Below are positions 9,207-19,397 of a stretch of 64,000 nt of DNA, one piece after another. The DNA comes from Affinundibacterium seohonense (GTDB lineage Bacteria; Pseudomonadota; Gammaproteobacteria; Burkholderiales; Burkholderiaceae_D), in assembly GCF_014284305.1 (NCBI RefSeq), contig NZ_JACOFW010000015.1, positions 48,167 through 112,166 on the forward strand. Direction: 5' to 3'. Each line of letters starts with the position of its first letter. Position 1 is the stretch's first letter. The notes below the pieces were generated by a model that ran no database searches, was not told the origin of the DNA, and worked only from the letters and a program-made list of their open reading frames with translations. Position numbers and translations under genes: made by a program.

Positions 9207-9673
9207 AGCGGAATTCGTTTATAACTTAGAATTTCGTATTCAGGAAGAAACTCCATCGTTAAAAACGGCGCTTGAACAGAAATGCTGTATGGATTTGCAT
9301 CACAAATAATTGTAAGTTTTTGACTATTCATATTCGTCAAAACTATTCCGCTTTCGGAGTAACAATTCTCTGTATCTAAACATAGTTTTTCAATTGTTTG
9401 AATATGTCTCCACTGATCATCAAGTGGCATTACGTTTGGAACACCATCTCCATCTTCAACCGAACTGAATTCTAAGGTGCCAACTTCATGCCATCCATCT
9501 ATGTCATTCAGCTCAGATTGAACTTTAAGAACAGTACCATCACTTAGAAAACACCAAAAAGTATGTGTACGAGAGATATTGTCAGAGCTTAAAGCGAATC
9601 CCTTCAACCCTTTTACCAAGTGCTCATACAACGATGACAAATTATTTAGTACAAAGGGATAATAATTTTTCAT
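9203..9673 (-). CDS. Hypothetical protein, 156 residues
   Basis: A soluble protein with no signal peptide. It has an acidic, mixed alpha/beta composition (NDIDGWHEVGTLEF, MPLDDQWRHIQTIEKL) and a hydrophobic beta-rich C-terminus. I do not recognise a family; the size and composition resemble small immunity or SMI1-like proteins, but no diagnostic motif is visible. It is squeezed between the tandem repeat and metH, 32 bases downstream of metH on the same strand. The A+T content is higher than in the flanking genes, which may indicate acquisition. Its reading frame starts with ATG at 9673. Confidence 0.6.
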   Translation of the reverse strand: MKNYYPFVLNNLSSLYEHLVKGLKGFALSSDNISRTHTFWCFLSDGTVLKVQSELNDIDGWHEVGTLEFSSVEDGDGVPNVMPLDDQWRHIQTIEKLCLDTENCYSESGIVLTNMNSQKLTIICDANPYSISVQAPFLTMEFLPEYEILSYKRIPL

Positions 9674-9705
9674 TAGTCAACCTATTGAAGTCTGCATTAA
9701 GTCGA

Positions 9706-12700
9706 TCACAAATTCGGCGCCAACCACCGCTCAACCTCATCCTTCGAAACCCCACGCCGCTCAGCCATATCCTCAACCTGATCCTCAGCAATCTTCCCAA
9801 CACTAAAATACTTAGACTCAGGATGCGCAAAATAGAAACCTGACACCGCAGCACCAGGGATCATCGCCCATGATTCTGTAATGAACATCTCAATTTCTTC
9901 ACATTGCATTTGCTTAAACATCGCCGTCTTCACCGTATGTTCAGGACAAGCAGGATAACCAGGTGCTGGACGAATGCCTGAATAGCTCTCTTTGATCAGC
10001 TCTTCATTGCTCAAAACTTCATCAGACGCATACCCCCACAAATCTTTACGCACACGTTCATGCAGATATTCTGCGAACGCTTCTGCCAAACGATCAGCGA
10101 GTGACTTCAACATAATGCTGCTGTAATCATCGTGCGCATCTTCGAAGCGCTTTTCGTGCTTCTCTATGCCCAAACCAGCGGTTACTGCGAACATGCCAAT
10201 GTAGTCGGTGATGCCGCTGTCTTTCGGCGCAATGAAATCACTTAAGCATTGATTAGGACGCTGGACGCCGTCGATGATGGCTTTTTCGGTTTGTTGACGC
10301 GTGCCGTAATAAGTGAAGGCGACTTCTTTGCGCGTTTCGTCGGTGTAGATTTCGATGTCGTCATCATTCACCGTATTGGCTGGCAATAAAGAGATCACGC
10401 CATTGGCCGTGAGCCAGCGACCTTCGATGATTTTTTTCAACATCGCTTGACCTTCAGCAAACACTTTGCCGGCGGCTTCGCCGACCACTTCGTCTTTCAA
10501 AATTGCCGGGAATGGACCAGCCAAATCCCAAGTTTGGAAGAACGGGCCCCAATCGATGTAATTCGCGATCGTTGCCAAATCGACGTTTTTGAAAATACGG
10601 CGGCCGATAAATTTAGGACGCACTGGTGCTTTATCGCCAGTGAAATCGACCTTCATTTTGTTCGCACGAGCTTGCTTCAAGCTCACCATCGGCGTAGCTT
10701 TTTTATTCGCATGCAAAGTGCGTACGCGTTCGTAATCAGTGTCCAAGTCGGCAATGTATTGATCGCGACTTTCTGGTGTGAGCAAAGATTGTGCGACGGA
10801 CACAGAACGCGAGGCGTCGGCTACATAGACGACCGGGCCTTCATAGTTCGGGGCGATCTTGACCGCTGTGTGAGCGCGACTCGTCGTAGCACCACCGATC
10901 AAGAGTGGAATCTTCAGCATACGGAAATGCGGATCGCGCTGCATTTCTTTAGCAACGTAAGCCATCTCTTCCAATGAGGGCGTAATCAAACCAGAGAGGC
11001 CAATAATGTCTGCGTTCTCTGCTTTTGCTTTCGCCAAAATCTCAGAGCAAGGCACCATCACGCCCATGTTGACGACTTCAAAATTATTACATTGCAAAAC
11101 GACCGTGACGATGTTTTTACCGATGTCATGCACGTCACCTTTGACGGTGGCGATGACGATTTTCCCTTTCGGCTTGTTGTCGCCGCTGCGTTTCTTTTCT
11201 TCTTCGATGAATGGCACTAAATGCGCGACAGCTTGTTTCATGACACGAGCGGATTTCACCACTTGCGGCAAGAACATTTTGCCTTGACCGAACAGGTCGC
11301 CGACGATATTCATACCCGCCATCAGCGGACCTTCGATGACTTGGATAGGACGACCTCCAGCGTTCAACACATTGACGCGTGCTTCTTCTGTATCCTCCAC
11401 GATCCAGTTAGTAATGCCATGCACCATCGCATGTGCCAGACGTTTTTCTACTGGATCATTACGCCATTCCAGCGTAGCTTCTTCGCGTTTTCCACCGGCT
11501 TTGAGTGTCGCTGCAAATTCAATCATGCGTTCGGTCGCGTCTTCTCTGCGATTGAGAACAACGTCTTCGACGCGTTCACGTAACTCGGCGTCGAGTTCGC
11601 TATACACACCTATCATGCCGGCATTGACGATGCCCATAGTCATGCCCGCTTGAATCGCGTGGTACAGGAAGACCGTATGAATCGCTTCACGTGCCGGGTC
11701 ATTGCCACGGAAGGAGAAGCTCACATTCGATACACCACCGCTGATTTTTGCGCCTGGCAGATTTTGATGTATCCAGCGTGTCGCTTCGATGAAATCGACC
11801 GCATAGTTATTGTGTTCTTCAATACCGGTGGCGACCGCGAAGATATTCGGATCAAAAATAATATCGTAAGGGTCAAATGCACATTCGTTCACCAGCAAAT
11901 CATAGGCGCGTTTACAGATTTCTATCTTGCGTTCGTAAGTGTCAGCCTGACCTTTTTCATCAAACGCCATGACGATCACGGCAGCACCGTAACGCTTACA
12001 GAGTTTGGCCTGATGCAGGAATTGTGCTTCGCCTTCCTTCATGGAAATCGAATTGACGATGGCTTTGCCCTGCACGCATTTCAAGCCCGCTTCGATCACA
12101 TCCCATTTGGAGGAATCGATCATCAAAGGGACTCGGGCGATATCAGGTTCAGACGCGATCAGATTTAAGAAGCGTGTCATCGCGGCTTGCGAATCGAGCA
12201 TCGCTTCATCCATATTGATATCGATAATCTGCGCGCCGTTTTCGACTTGCTGACGGGCGACAGCTAAGGCCTCGTCATATTGTTCGTTCAAAATCAAGCG
12301 CGCAAATGCTTTAGAACCTGTGACGTTGGTACGTTCACCGACGTTCACGAACAAGGATTGTGCGTCAATCGTGAAAGGCTCTAAACCTGACAAGCGCATC
12401 GCAGGTTCTATCGTTGGAATAGCGCGCGGTGTTTGTGTCTTGAGAATATCGGCGATTGCTTTAATGTGCGCTGGCGTAGTACCGCAGCAGCCACCGGCGA
12501 TATTGATGAAGCCCGCTTCGGCAAACTCTTTCAAAAGCGCAGACGTATCTGCTGGCAATTCATCAAAACCCGTATCACTCATCGGGTTAGGCAAACCCGC
12601 ATTCGGATAAATACAAACGAAAGTATCGGCAATCTTAGACAACTCTTCCGCATACGGGCGCATCAAGGCAGCACCGAGCGCGCAGTTCAAACCGACGGTC

Positions 12701-13455
12701 AAAGGTTTCGCATGGCGCACGGAATTCCAGAAAGCAGGGACGGTTTGGCCAGACAAAATACGACCCGAAGCGTCCGTCACTGTGCCAGAAATCATGATCG
12801 GCAAAGTGCTGCCGGTTTCTTCAAAATATTGGTCAATCGCGAACAAAGCTGCTTTGCAATTGAGGGTGTCAAAAATCGTTTCGACTAATAATACATCGGC
12901 ACCGCCCTCGACCAAGCCACGGGTTTGTTCCAAATAGGCGGCAACCAATTGATCAAAAGTGACGTTACGTGCGGCAGGATCGTTAACATCCGGTGAAATC
13001 GATGCCGTCTTCGGTGTAGGACCAAGCGCCCCAGCTACATAACGTGGTTTGTCTGGCGTCGAATATTTATCGCAAGCTGCACGCGCGATTTTGGCGGAGG
13101 CGACGTTCATCTCATACGCCAAATGCGCCATGTGGTAATCGTCTTGCGCTACCGTGGTTGCACCGAAAGTATTTGTCTCAATCAAATCAGCGCCCGCCGC
13201 CAAGTATTGCTCGTGAATCTCTTGAATGACGTGTGGCTGCGTCAACGACAACAATTCATTATTACCTTTGACGAATAATTCCCGGACACCTTCAGGTCCC
13301 GTGAAATCCTTAAACCGCTCACCGCGATAGTCGGCTTCAGTAAGTTTATAGCGCTGTATCATCGTTCCCATCGCTCCATCGAGAATCAGGATGCGTTGTT
13401 GGAGTAGCTCGCGCAAACGCGCTTCGGTGGCGGAAGATTTCAGAACGGTGGACAT
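9706..13455 (-). CDS. metH: Cobalamin-dependent methionine synthase
   Basis: MetH transfers the methyl group of 5-methyltetrahydrofolate to homocysteine through cobalamin, in the cytoplasm. The 1249-residue length is normal. Domains in order: homocysteine-binding barrel (about 1-330, with [10 protein letters not shown] and the zinc ligands in the GGCCGTTP motif), pterin-binding barrel (about 340-640, [14 protein letters not shown]), cobalamin domain (about 650-900, with the B12-ligand motif GDVHDIGKN) and SAM-binding activation domain (about 920-1249, ending near [12 protein letters not shown] and the YFSVGKI segment). I chose the ATG at 13455 because it aligns with family N-termini; the 36 upstream codons are leader. 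A terminator-like hairpin lies in that leader. Confidence 0.95.
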   Translation of the reverse strand: MSTVLKSSATEARLRELLQQRILILDGAMGTMIQRYKLTEADYRGERFKDFTGPEGVRELFVKGNNELLSLTQPHVIQEIHEQYLAAGADLIETNTFGATTVAQDDYHMAHLAYEMNVASAKIARAACDKYSTPDKPRYVAGALGPTPKTASISPDVNDPAARNVTFDQLVAAYLEQTRGLVEGGADVLLVETIFDTLNCKAALFAIDQYFEETGSTLPIMISGTVTDASGRILSGQTVPAFWNSVRHAKPLTVGLNCALGAALMRPYAEELSKIADTFVCIYPNAGLPNPMSDTGFDELPADTSALLKEFAEAGFINIAGGCCGTTPAHIKAIADILKTQTPRAIPTIEPAMRLSGLEPFTIDAQSLFVNVGERTNVTGSKAFARLILNEQYDEALAVARQQVENGAQIIDINMDEAMLDSQAAMTRFLNLIASEPDIARVPLMIDSSKWDVIEAGLKCVQGKAIVNSISMKEGEAQFLHQAKLCKRYGAAVIVMAFDEKGQADTYERKIEICKRAYDLLVNECAFDPYDIIFDPNIFAVATGIEEHNNYAVDFIEATRWIHQNLPGAKISGGVSNVSFSFRGNDPAREAIHTVFLYHAIQAGMTMGIVNAGMIGVYSELDAELRERVEDVVLNRREDATERMIEFAATLKAGGKREEATLEWRNDPVEKRLAHAMVHGITNWIVEDTEEARVNVLNAGGRPIQVIEGPLMAGMNIVGDLFGQGKMFLPQVVKSARVMKQAVAHLVPFIEEEKKRSGDNKPKGKIVIATVKGDVHDIGKNIVTVVLQCNNFEVVNMGVMVPCSEILAKAKAENADIIGLSGLITPSLEEMAYVAKEMQRDPHFRMLKIPLLIGGATTSRAHTAVKIAPNYEGPVVYVADASRSVSVAQSLLTPESRDQYIADLDTDYERVRTLHANKKATPMVSLKQARANKMKVDFTGDKAPVRPKFIGRRIFKNVDLATIANYIDWGPFFQTWDLAGPFPAILKDEVVGEAAGKVFAEGQAMLKKIIEGRWLTANGVISLLPANTVNDDDIEIYTDETRKEVAFTYYGTRQQTEKAIIDGVQRPNQCLSDFIAPKDSGITDYIGMFAVTAGLGIEKHEKRFEDAHDDYSSIMLKSLADRLAEAFAEYLHERVRKDLWGYASDEVLSNEELIKESYSGIRPAPGYPACPEHTVKTAMFKQMQCEEIEMFITESWAMIPGAAVSGFYFAHPESKYFSVGKIAEDQVEDMAERRGVSKDEVERWLAPNL

Positions 13456-13484
13456 AGAGGACTCGCAATAGGTAAAAACCTGAC

Positions 13485-13518
13485 AAAAAACCCGATCAGG
13501 CTGGAGAAGTGGATCGGG
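13485..13518 (-). promoter_or_regulatory. Terminator hairpin in the metH 5' leader (possible attenuator or riboswitch expression platform)
   Basis: On the minus strand the stem CCCGATC / GATCGGG is followed at once by six U residues, about 30 bases before the metH start and downstream of a candidate promoter. A terminator in this position usually means regulated read-through. I could not match the leader to the SAH or cobalamin riboswitch consensus. Confidence 0.55.
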
Positions 13519-13616
13519 TAATGAGTGTGCGATTTGGTAAGAAATTACTACCTTTAGCTGCACTTATTACGCGCCCGCAATCTGAGTCTCAAATCGGCGC
13601 AGGAAAACAAGCTGAA

Positions 13617-13622
13617 ATTATA
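13617..13622 (-). promoter_or_regulatory. Candidate -10 box of the metH promoter
   Basis: A perfect TATAAT on the minus strand would give a leader of about 155 bases before metH. The -35 region about 17 bases upstream is weak, so this is a suggestion only. Confidence 0.4.
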
Positions 13623-13798
13623 CGTGATTTCGAATGAACTTCCTAAACAGCTCGGCATTGTTTAAACATTATGAGTCGTTACAGAATCAAAGCAGCGTGC
13701 TATGAAACACGATGAGTTCAAGCCCCTTCGATGTCAATTGTCAGCCAACACTTATTAGTAAATAGAAAAAAGATATAAGAATTTTGTCGACATTTCCC

Positions 13799-13834
13799 AA
13801 AAAAATAGGCGTATGCCAAATTAGCCATACGCCT
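13799..13834 (-). terminator. Intrinsic terminator after terC
   Basis: The perfect nine-base stem AGGCGTATG / CATACGCCT has a seven-base A run on its left, which reads as a U tract on the minus strand. It is about 100 bases downstream of the terC stop. Confidence 0.75.
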
Positions 13835-13932
13835 TAAGGAGGGAACCGGTTTGAACTAGCTGACATTAAATTTGTTTATCAAGCTGGCTAGTTCTAAAAA
13901 ATTACTTACTAATACTTTACCAACTTAGCTAC

Positions 13933-14889
13933 TTAACTCGCCTTCTTACGTGTCGCGATCAAGCTTGCGACGATGGAGCTGACCAAGATAGTACCGATGA
14001 CCGTCAAAGAAATCGCTGTCGGCACATGCACCCATTTCACGATCAACATCTTGACGCCAACGAACATCAACACTAATGCCAAGCCGAATTTCAATAAATG
14101 GAAGCGGTCAGCCATATCAGCAAGCAAGAAGTACAAAGCACGCAAACCCATGATTGCAAAGATATTCGATGTGAATACAATAAACGGATCTGTCGTTACT
14201 GCAAAAATCGCTGGGATAGAATCCACTGCAAACACCACGTCGGAAATTTCAATCAAAATCAGTACTAACAGTAATGGTGTGAAAACACGTTTGCCGTTTT
14301 GAATGATGCTGAATTTTTCTTCGTGGTATTCCTTGGTAAAAGGCAACAGCTTCTTGGCAAATTTCAAGACCGGATTCGCTTCCATGTCTGGCTCTTTTTC
14401 CGCAGCGACCATCATGCGCAAACCGGTAATGACAAGGAAAATACCGAAAATGTACAAGACCCAAGCAAACTGAGAGACAACCCAACTACCTGCCAAGATC
14501 ATGATGACACGCATTACAATCGCGCCAAGTACGCCGTATAACAACACTTTGCGTTGATATTGCTCTGGTACGGCGAAGTGGCCGAAGATCATCAAGAAGA
14601 CAAAGACGTTATCGACTGACAAAGATTTTTCGATGACATAACCCGTCAAAAACTCCATAGCCTTAGCCATCGCAATCGTTTCACCGACAATATCCTTGAG
14701 ATAAACATACATCCCAAAGTTGAACAGCAACGCTAATGACACCCACACCAGCGACCAGATCGCGGCTTCTTTCACACTGACTTTATGCGACTTCGAACCA
14801 CCAAGTGCAAAAATATCGAGTGCCAACATACTAAGGACGAAGGCGATAAATGCCGCCCACATCCAGGGCTGAGCAACTGTTTCTAACAT
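13933..14889 (-). CDS. TerC-family integral membrane protein
   Basis: A 318-residue inner-membrane protein with eight or nine hydrophobic segments. It carries the TerC signatures: an acidic residue in the first membrane helix (MLALDIFALGG), the SLSVDNVFVF motif with its membrane Asp (~residue 93) and the later EISDVVFAVDSIPA motif (~215). These acidic residues are thought to handle Mn(II) or other divalent cations, and family members (Alx, YjbE-like, TerC) are linked to metal export during protein secretion. It is 90 bases downstream of a BI-1/YccA gene on the same strand, with a hairpin between them. Confidence 0.9.
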   Translation of the reverse strand: MLETVAQPWMWAAFIAFVLSMLALDIFALGGSKSHKVSVKEAAIWSLVWVSLALLFNFGMYVYLKDIVGETIAMAKAMEFLTGYVIEKSLSVDNVFVFLMIFGHFAVPEQYQRKVLLYGVLGAIVMRVIMILAGSWVVSQFAWVLYIFGIFLVITGLRMMVAAEKEPDMEANPVLKFAKKLLPFTKEYHEEKFSIIQNGKRVFTPLLLVLILIEISDVVFAVDSIPAIFAVTTDPFIVFTSNIFAIMGLRALYFLLADMADRFHLLKFGLALVLMFVGVKMLIVKWVHVPTAISLTVIGTILVSSIVASLIATRKKAS

Positions 14890-14914
14890 AGGATTCTTTC
14901 AATCAAGGGAAGTT

Positions 14915-14937
14915 GGTGGGATGCGATTCATCCCACC
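14915..14937 (-). promoter_or_regulatory. Perfect hairpin between the BI-1/YccA gene and terC
   Basis: The stem GGTGGGATG / CATCCCACC with a five-base loop lies in the 90-base gap 25 bases before the terC start. No U tract follows, so it is more likely a processing or stability element, or a partial attenuator, than a full terminator. Confidence 0.5.
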
Positions 14938-14979
14938 GGCAAGACTATTCTAAGCAAAGCGCAATCAGGTGACTAGTGC

Positions 14980-15666
14980 TTATTCTTTTTCCATAAAACC
15001 TAAGATCTGCAACAAGCTGGTGAACAAGTTGAAAATCGTGATGTACAAGCTGACCGTTGCCATGATGTAGTTGGTTTCACCACCGCGAATGATGTTACTA
15101 GTTTCGAACAAGATCATGCCCGACATTAACAACACAAACGCTGCTGAAACAGCAATCGACAAAGCTGGGATCTCAAAGAACATCGCACCCAAGCCTGCAA
15201 CAAATGCAACCAATACGCCAACCGCCAAAAAACCACCCATGAAACTGAAATCACGTTTGCTAACTAACACGTAAGCAGACAAACCCATAAAAATCACAGC
15301 GGTCAAACCCATCGCGTTCATGACGATGCCGCTGCCGCCTGGCATGCCAAGGTAACGACTGATGATCGGACCTAAGGTCAAGCCCATGAAACCAGTTAAG
15401 GCGAATACGGACGCGATACCCCAAGCGCTATTACGTAATTTCGCAGTTAAAAACAATAAGCCAAAATAACCAATCAGCGTGACGATAATGCCCATACTCG
15501 GCAATGCGAAAGCGATGCTGACACCAGCGGCAATTGCGGAGAACAATAAAGTCATAGACAGCAACATGTAAGTGTTGCGCAGTACTTTATGTCCGCTGAT
15601 CGCGCTGCTATCTACATAATCGACTGTTTGCGCCTCGCGCAAGGTGTTACGGTCTAAGATACTCAT
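14980..15666 (-). CDS. Bax inhibitor-1 / YccA family membrane protein
   Basis: A 228-residue inner-membrane protein with seven hydrophobic segments, the usual BI-1 size. Family signatures include the N-terminal LRNTYMLLSMTLLFSA helix, the GFMGLTLGPIISRY segment and a C-terminal acidic pair region (ISLY-like NLFTSLLQILGF). In bacteria these proteins interact with FtsH (YccA) or act as pH-dependent ion channels (BsYetJ); the exact role here is not known. It is divergent from nhaR and upstream of terC, with a clear GGAGAG ribosome site before its ATG. Confidence 0.9.
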   Translation of the reverse strand: MSILDRNTLREAQTVDYVDSSAISGHKVLRNTYMLLSMTLLFSAIAAGVSIAFALPSMGIIVTLIGYFGLLFLTAKLRNSAWGIASVFALTGFMGLTLGPIISRYLGMPGGSGIVMNAMGLTAVIFMGLSAYVLVSKRDFSFMGGFLAVGVLVAFVAGLGAMFFEIPALSIAVSAAFVLLMSGMILFETSNIIRGGETNYIMATVSLYITIFNLFTSLLQILGFMEKE

Positions 15667-15813
15667 GGTGCTCTCCTAAAGATTCGGATGTAAAACGTTT
15701 CCCAATTTGGGCAGCGCAAGTGTAGGCCAGCGGTTAATTAAATAAAAGTCGAATATAATTGAAGAATAGATCGCAAAAATCGATGTATCAACAAGATAAA
15801 CAAGGCAAATAGA

Positions 15814-16776
15814 ATGGCTAGTCTGAATTACAAACATTTGCACTATTTTTGGGTCGTCGCCAAAACCGGCAGCATCGCCCGCGCCAGTGAGCAATTGCAC
15901 ATTACGCCGCAGACGATAAGCGGGCAATTAAGCTTGTTTGAAGATATGCAGGGCGAGGCCTTGTTTGAGAAATCCGGCCGTAACTTAGAGCTGACCGAGG
16001 CAGGGCGTTTGGTACTAGCTTATGCCGATGAAATATTTTCTCTTGGCCAAGAATTAGAGCAAGTCCTACGCCATCATCCGACCGAGCGAACAGTGCAATT
16101 GCGCGTTGGGGTTTCTGACGCCGTTGCCAAAGCGGTCGCCTATAAATTATTAGAGCCAGCACTAAGCTTGCCGCAGACACTCAAAATTAACTGCCGCGAG
16201 GGCAAACTTGACGATTTGCTCGGCGAACTCGCCCGCCACAAACTCGATATTGTAATTACCGATACACCAATGCCACCGAATGCAAATGTGCGTGGCTTTA
16301 ACCATCGCTTGGGTGAATGTGGTTTAAGTTTTTTCGCCACGCAGGCGCTGCGAGCAAAATATCCTCAGCCGTTTCCCGCATGCCTAGATGGCGCTCCCGT
16401 CCTCCTGCCAGGAGAAGATTCGGCTTTACGTTCACGTCTCATGCACTGGTTTGAACTGCAAGGCGTCAGGCCACGCATTGCAGGGGAATTTGACGATAGC
16501 GCATTGATGAGTGCCTTCGGTGAGGCGGGCGTTGGCTTCTTTGCGAAACCTAGTGCGATTGCGGATATGGTGATGCGTCAATACGATTTGGAATTGGTCG
16601 GTAGCACTGAGGATATTACGGAACAATTTTATGCGATTTCGGTACAACGCAAGATTACCCATCCTGCGGTGTTGGCGATTAGCCAAGCGACTCCTTTAGC
16701 TATGATCAACTCTCCGGTAAAAAAGAAATCGCGGGTAATAAAAAAGCGGTCAGTAGATTCACTGACCGCTATTTAA
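15814..16776 (+). CDS. nhaR: LysR-family regulator, NhaR type
   Basis: A 320-residue LysR protein whose N-terminus (LNYKHLHYFWVVAKTGSIAR) is the hallmark of NhaR, the sodium/proton-antiporter regulator that also controls biofilm genes in enterics. The winged helix is followed by a substrate domain of normal length and a basic tail (KKKSRVIKKRSV) that is unusual. No nhaA gene is in the window, so the target is elsewhere; in betaproteobacteria this family is often found alone. It is divergent from the BI-1/YccA gene, and a terminator between the convergent genes follows its stop. Confidence 0.85.
   Translation: MASLNYKHLHYFWVVAKTGSIARASEQLHITPQTISGQLSLFEDMQGEALFEKSGRNLELTEAGRLVLAYADEIFSLGQELEQVLRHHPTERTVQLRVGVSDAVAKAVAYKLLEPALSLPQTLKINCREGKLDDLLGELARHKLDIVITDTPMPPNANVRGFNHRLGECGLSFFATQALRAKYPQPFPACLDGAPVLLPGEDSALRSRLMHWFELQGVRPRIAGEFDDSALMSAFGEAGVGFFAKPSAIADMVMRQYDLELVGSTEDITEQFYAISVQRKITHPAVLAISQATPLAMINSPVKKKSRVIKKRSVDSLTAI
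16741..16770 (-). terminator. Terminator between nhaR and the S46 peptidase gene
   Basis: The perfect ten-base stem AGCGGTCAGT / ACTGACCGCT overlaps the last codons of nhaR and has an A run on the left, which serves as a U tract for the convergent minus-strand peptidase transcript. Confidence 0.75.
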
Positions 16777-16791
16777 TCGATATAAAGAAAA

Positions 16792-18930
16792 TTACTTCGG
16801 ATACTTAATCGTCATTTCTTTCAGTACATTATCAGCGTGATCGACTTCTTTCATGATCCACAGCATGTAACGAATATCGACGTGAATCGCTTTGGTGATC
16901 GCTGGATCAAAATACCAATCTTTGGTTATCGATTCGTAGGTGGAATCAAAATTCAAACCAATCAATTCACCACGCTTATTCATCACCGCTGAACCAGAAT
17001 TGCCACCTGTCGTGTCTGCACTGGATAAGAAATCCACTGGCACGGTGCCCAATACTTTGTCCTTGAAAACACCATAGCGTTTTTCCTTGATCGCTTGCAG
17101 CAATGGCGCTGGTGCGATGAAAGGATCTTTGCCTGTGTGTTTTTCAACGATACCTTCGACCGTCGTGAATGGTCCCTTAGTCACGCCATCACGAGGGGAA
17201 TAGGCACCGACATTGCCAAAGGTGACACGTAGGGTGGAATTCGCGTCAGGATAGACTGGCTTGCCTTGCGATTTTTTCCAGTTGATCACGGCTTGCATGT
17301 ATTGCGGGATGATGAAATCGAGATTGCCATCGACTTCTTTGCGACGATTTTCTAAAGACATACCGACATCGTGCAATTTCACAGCGAGTTGTATAAATGC
17401 ATCGTCAGATTGGGCGAACGCTGCCTTATCTTTATCCAACCAGGCCAAGCGTTTTGCCGTATCCGTTAATTGGGTTTTGTCATACAGGGCAGCGGCGGCT
17501 TCGCTTGATGGTAACAAGGCATCCAAACCTGCTGGATGTACTGCCAATTTCGCATAGCGCGCTAAACCTGCGGTCAAGCGAGCTCGATCAACCTTGGTGA
17601 CAAATGATTGCTCCAAACGTGTGAGACGGCCTTTGATAAAGGCTAAATCACGTTCTTGATAGCCGCCTTCACGCTGTGCGTTTGGCTTTTCTTTTTCTAA
17701 AGCCAAACGATACAGAGTGCGTGCACTGGAGAACAAATCGCTGTTAGTCGCCACGGCATACGCGAGTTCTTCTTGTGACAAGGCCATGTCTTGGGCAATG
17801 ACCGCATCCAGTTTTGCCAACAAGGACTTGGCTTCTGCTGGATTTTTATTGGCACTGATCAACCAGTTACGGAATTCGGCATCTTGCGCATCCTTAATCG
17901 CTGCGATGTCTTTGCGGGCGAAACCATCGATCAAACCTTGCGTCTTCTTTAAACGATTATTGATGCCTTTGACTACGCTGGCATAACGGACTTCGTCATC
18001 AGCACTACCTTTGGTTGTGGCTTCGATGGTCGCGATGTCCGCGAGCATTTCTGCTGCGCGCAAAGGGTAATCGGTATCACGTGCGAAACGGATTTCTGAT
18101 GGCAACTTATAACGGCTAGTGCGACCTGGGTAACCTGCTAGCAAAATCGGATCGCCGTTTTTCAAGCCTTCAGCAGACACCACCAAAAAGTCTTTGGATT
18201 TATACGGGACATTGTCTGGTGATGGATCAGCAGGACGACCATCTTTGCCGACATAGGCGCGCAAGAATGAGAAATCACCAGTGTGACGCGGCCATTCGAA
18301 GTTATCGATGTCGCCACCGTAATTGCCGATCATATCGGCTGGTGCATACACCAAACGCACGTCACGTATCATCATTTGGCGGATGCGATAGTATTCCAGA
18401 CCACGATGAAAGCTTGGTACCGAACAACGATAGGCTTTGTCTTGTTCGCAGTCAGCGATGATTTTTTTTACTCGACTTTGAATCAGCTCGCGACGTTCAC
18501 GACCGGACATTTTGTCGCTCAAACCGGCTGTGACTTCGGCGGTGACGTTTTCCACTTTATCGGTGATATACACGCGTGTACTCGCGCCGGCTGGCAATTC
18601 TTCAGTGCGCGTTTTAGCTAAAAAACCATCATTAATGTAATTTTTCTTAGCACTGGAATTGCGTTGTATCGCATCGTAGGCGCAATGGTGATTAGTGACG
18701 ATCAAGCCTTCTGGCGAAACGAAGGAGGCCGAACAACCGCCTGTGGACACAATCGCGCTCATAGGATGCTTCGACAAATCCGCTAATTTTTCAGCCGGAA
18801 TGGTGATACCAACTTTTTTGAGCTCAGCTTTTAATTGCGGCAATTGATAAGGTTGCCATTGACCTTCGTCAGCCTGTGCCCAGGCACTGATTGCGAGCAT
18901 CGCGGCTGGTATTGCTAGTCTTTTGAACAA
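16792..18930 (-). CDS. S46-family dipeptidyl-peptidase (DPP7/DPP11-like)
   Basis: A ~713-residue secreted serine exopeptidase that removes dipeptides from peptides in the periplasm. A signal peptide ends after AWAQA. The chymotrypsin-type triad is visible: His in VTNHHCAYDAIQ, Asp in the DIDNFEWPRHTGDF block (which is also a family signature) and Ser in GGNSGSAVMNKRGELIG. Length is typical of S46. The nearest ATG (18945) has no ribosome site, whereas AGGAG lies inside the next codons six bases before the TTG at 18930, so I place the start there. It stands alone between nhaR and an SBP gene. Confidence 0.9.
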   Translation of the reverse strand: MFKRLAIPAAMLAISAWAQADEGQWQPYQLPQLKAELKKVGITIPAEKLADLSKHPMSAIVSTGGCSASFVSPEGLIVTNHHCAYDAIQRNSSAKKNYINDGFLAKTRTEELPAGASTRVYITDKVENVTAEVTAGLSDKMSGRERRELIQSRVKKIIADCEQDKAYRCSVPSFHRGLEYYRIRQMMIRDVRLVYAPADMIGNYGGDIDNFEWPRHTGDFSFLRAYVGKDGRPADPSPDNVPYKSKDFLVVSAEGLKNGDPILLAGYPGRTSRYKLPSEIRFARDTDYPLRAAEMLADIATIEATTKGSADDEVRYASVVKGINNRLKKTQGLIDGFARKDIAAIKDAQDAEFRNWLISANKNPAEAKSLLAKLDAVIAQDMALSQEELAYAVATNSDLFSSARTLYRLALEKEKPNAQREGGYQERDLAFIKGRLTRLEQSFVTKVDRARLTAGLARYAKLAVHPAGLDALLPSSEAAAALYDKTQLTDTAKRLAWLDKDKAAFAQSDDAFIQLAVKLHDVGMSLENRRKEVDGNLDFIIPQYMQAVINWKKSQGKPVYPDANSTLRVTFGNVGAYSPRDGVTKGPFTTVEGIVEKHTGKDPFIAPAPLLQAIKEKRYGVFKDKVLGTVPVDFLSSADTTGGNSGSAVMNKRGELIGLNFDSTYESITKDWYFDPAITKAIHVDIRYMLWIMKEVDHADNVLKEMTIKYPK

Positions 18931-18945
18931 TTTATTCTCCTTCAT

Positions 18946-19397
18946 TGGGCGTAAGAGGGTGAGTATATCGCTGTTCGTGACATCAGACCAAACCATCAGC
19001 CTTGAATTTGATTTGCTTCATCATGTCGTCATACGAAAGGCTTATTATTCCAAAAGACTGCAAACTTGTTGTTTGACTGTCATAGAAAATGTGCAAAATC
19101 GTGTCAGCTAGGATTGGAAATCGTTTCAACTCGACGTTCTTGGGTTCGCGCGTTAAATACACTAAGCTTAGATTTAATTGACGATGGGCAAATTTAGAGC
19201 GGTTTGATGTGATTTTCAATTTATCTCAGGTTCAAATGACCTAGCCTAAATCCCTACACGTCAATTGGCGAGTGTCCAGTGTTGATAGGGAGATGTGCTA
19301 CATTTAGTCTTCCACTGATGGAACGAATACTTACACTTGCCTATCTAAAAATTAAAACTGCAAAATGCAGCAGGACTGAATTTTCTCAACTAATTGA
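18946..19397. other. Intergenic region, nothing recognised
   Basis: This 450-base A+T-rich stretch separates the divergent S46 peptidase and SBP genes. It must hold their promoters, but I cannot name convincing boxes. The short ORFs crossing it have no family features. Confidence 0.5.

Noticed and set aside
10447..13229. Plus-strand ORFs opposite metH
   Set aside because: They are antisense frames of a highly conserved gene with no family features.
13456..13611. SAH or cobalamin riboswitch
   Set aside because: The conserved GAGGAGCGCUGC-type and GCCACUG-type blocks are not visible in the leader. Only the terminator is seen.
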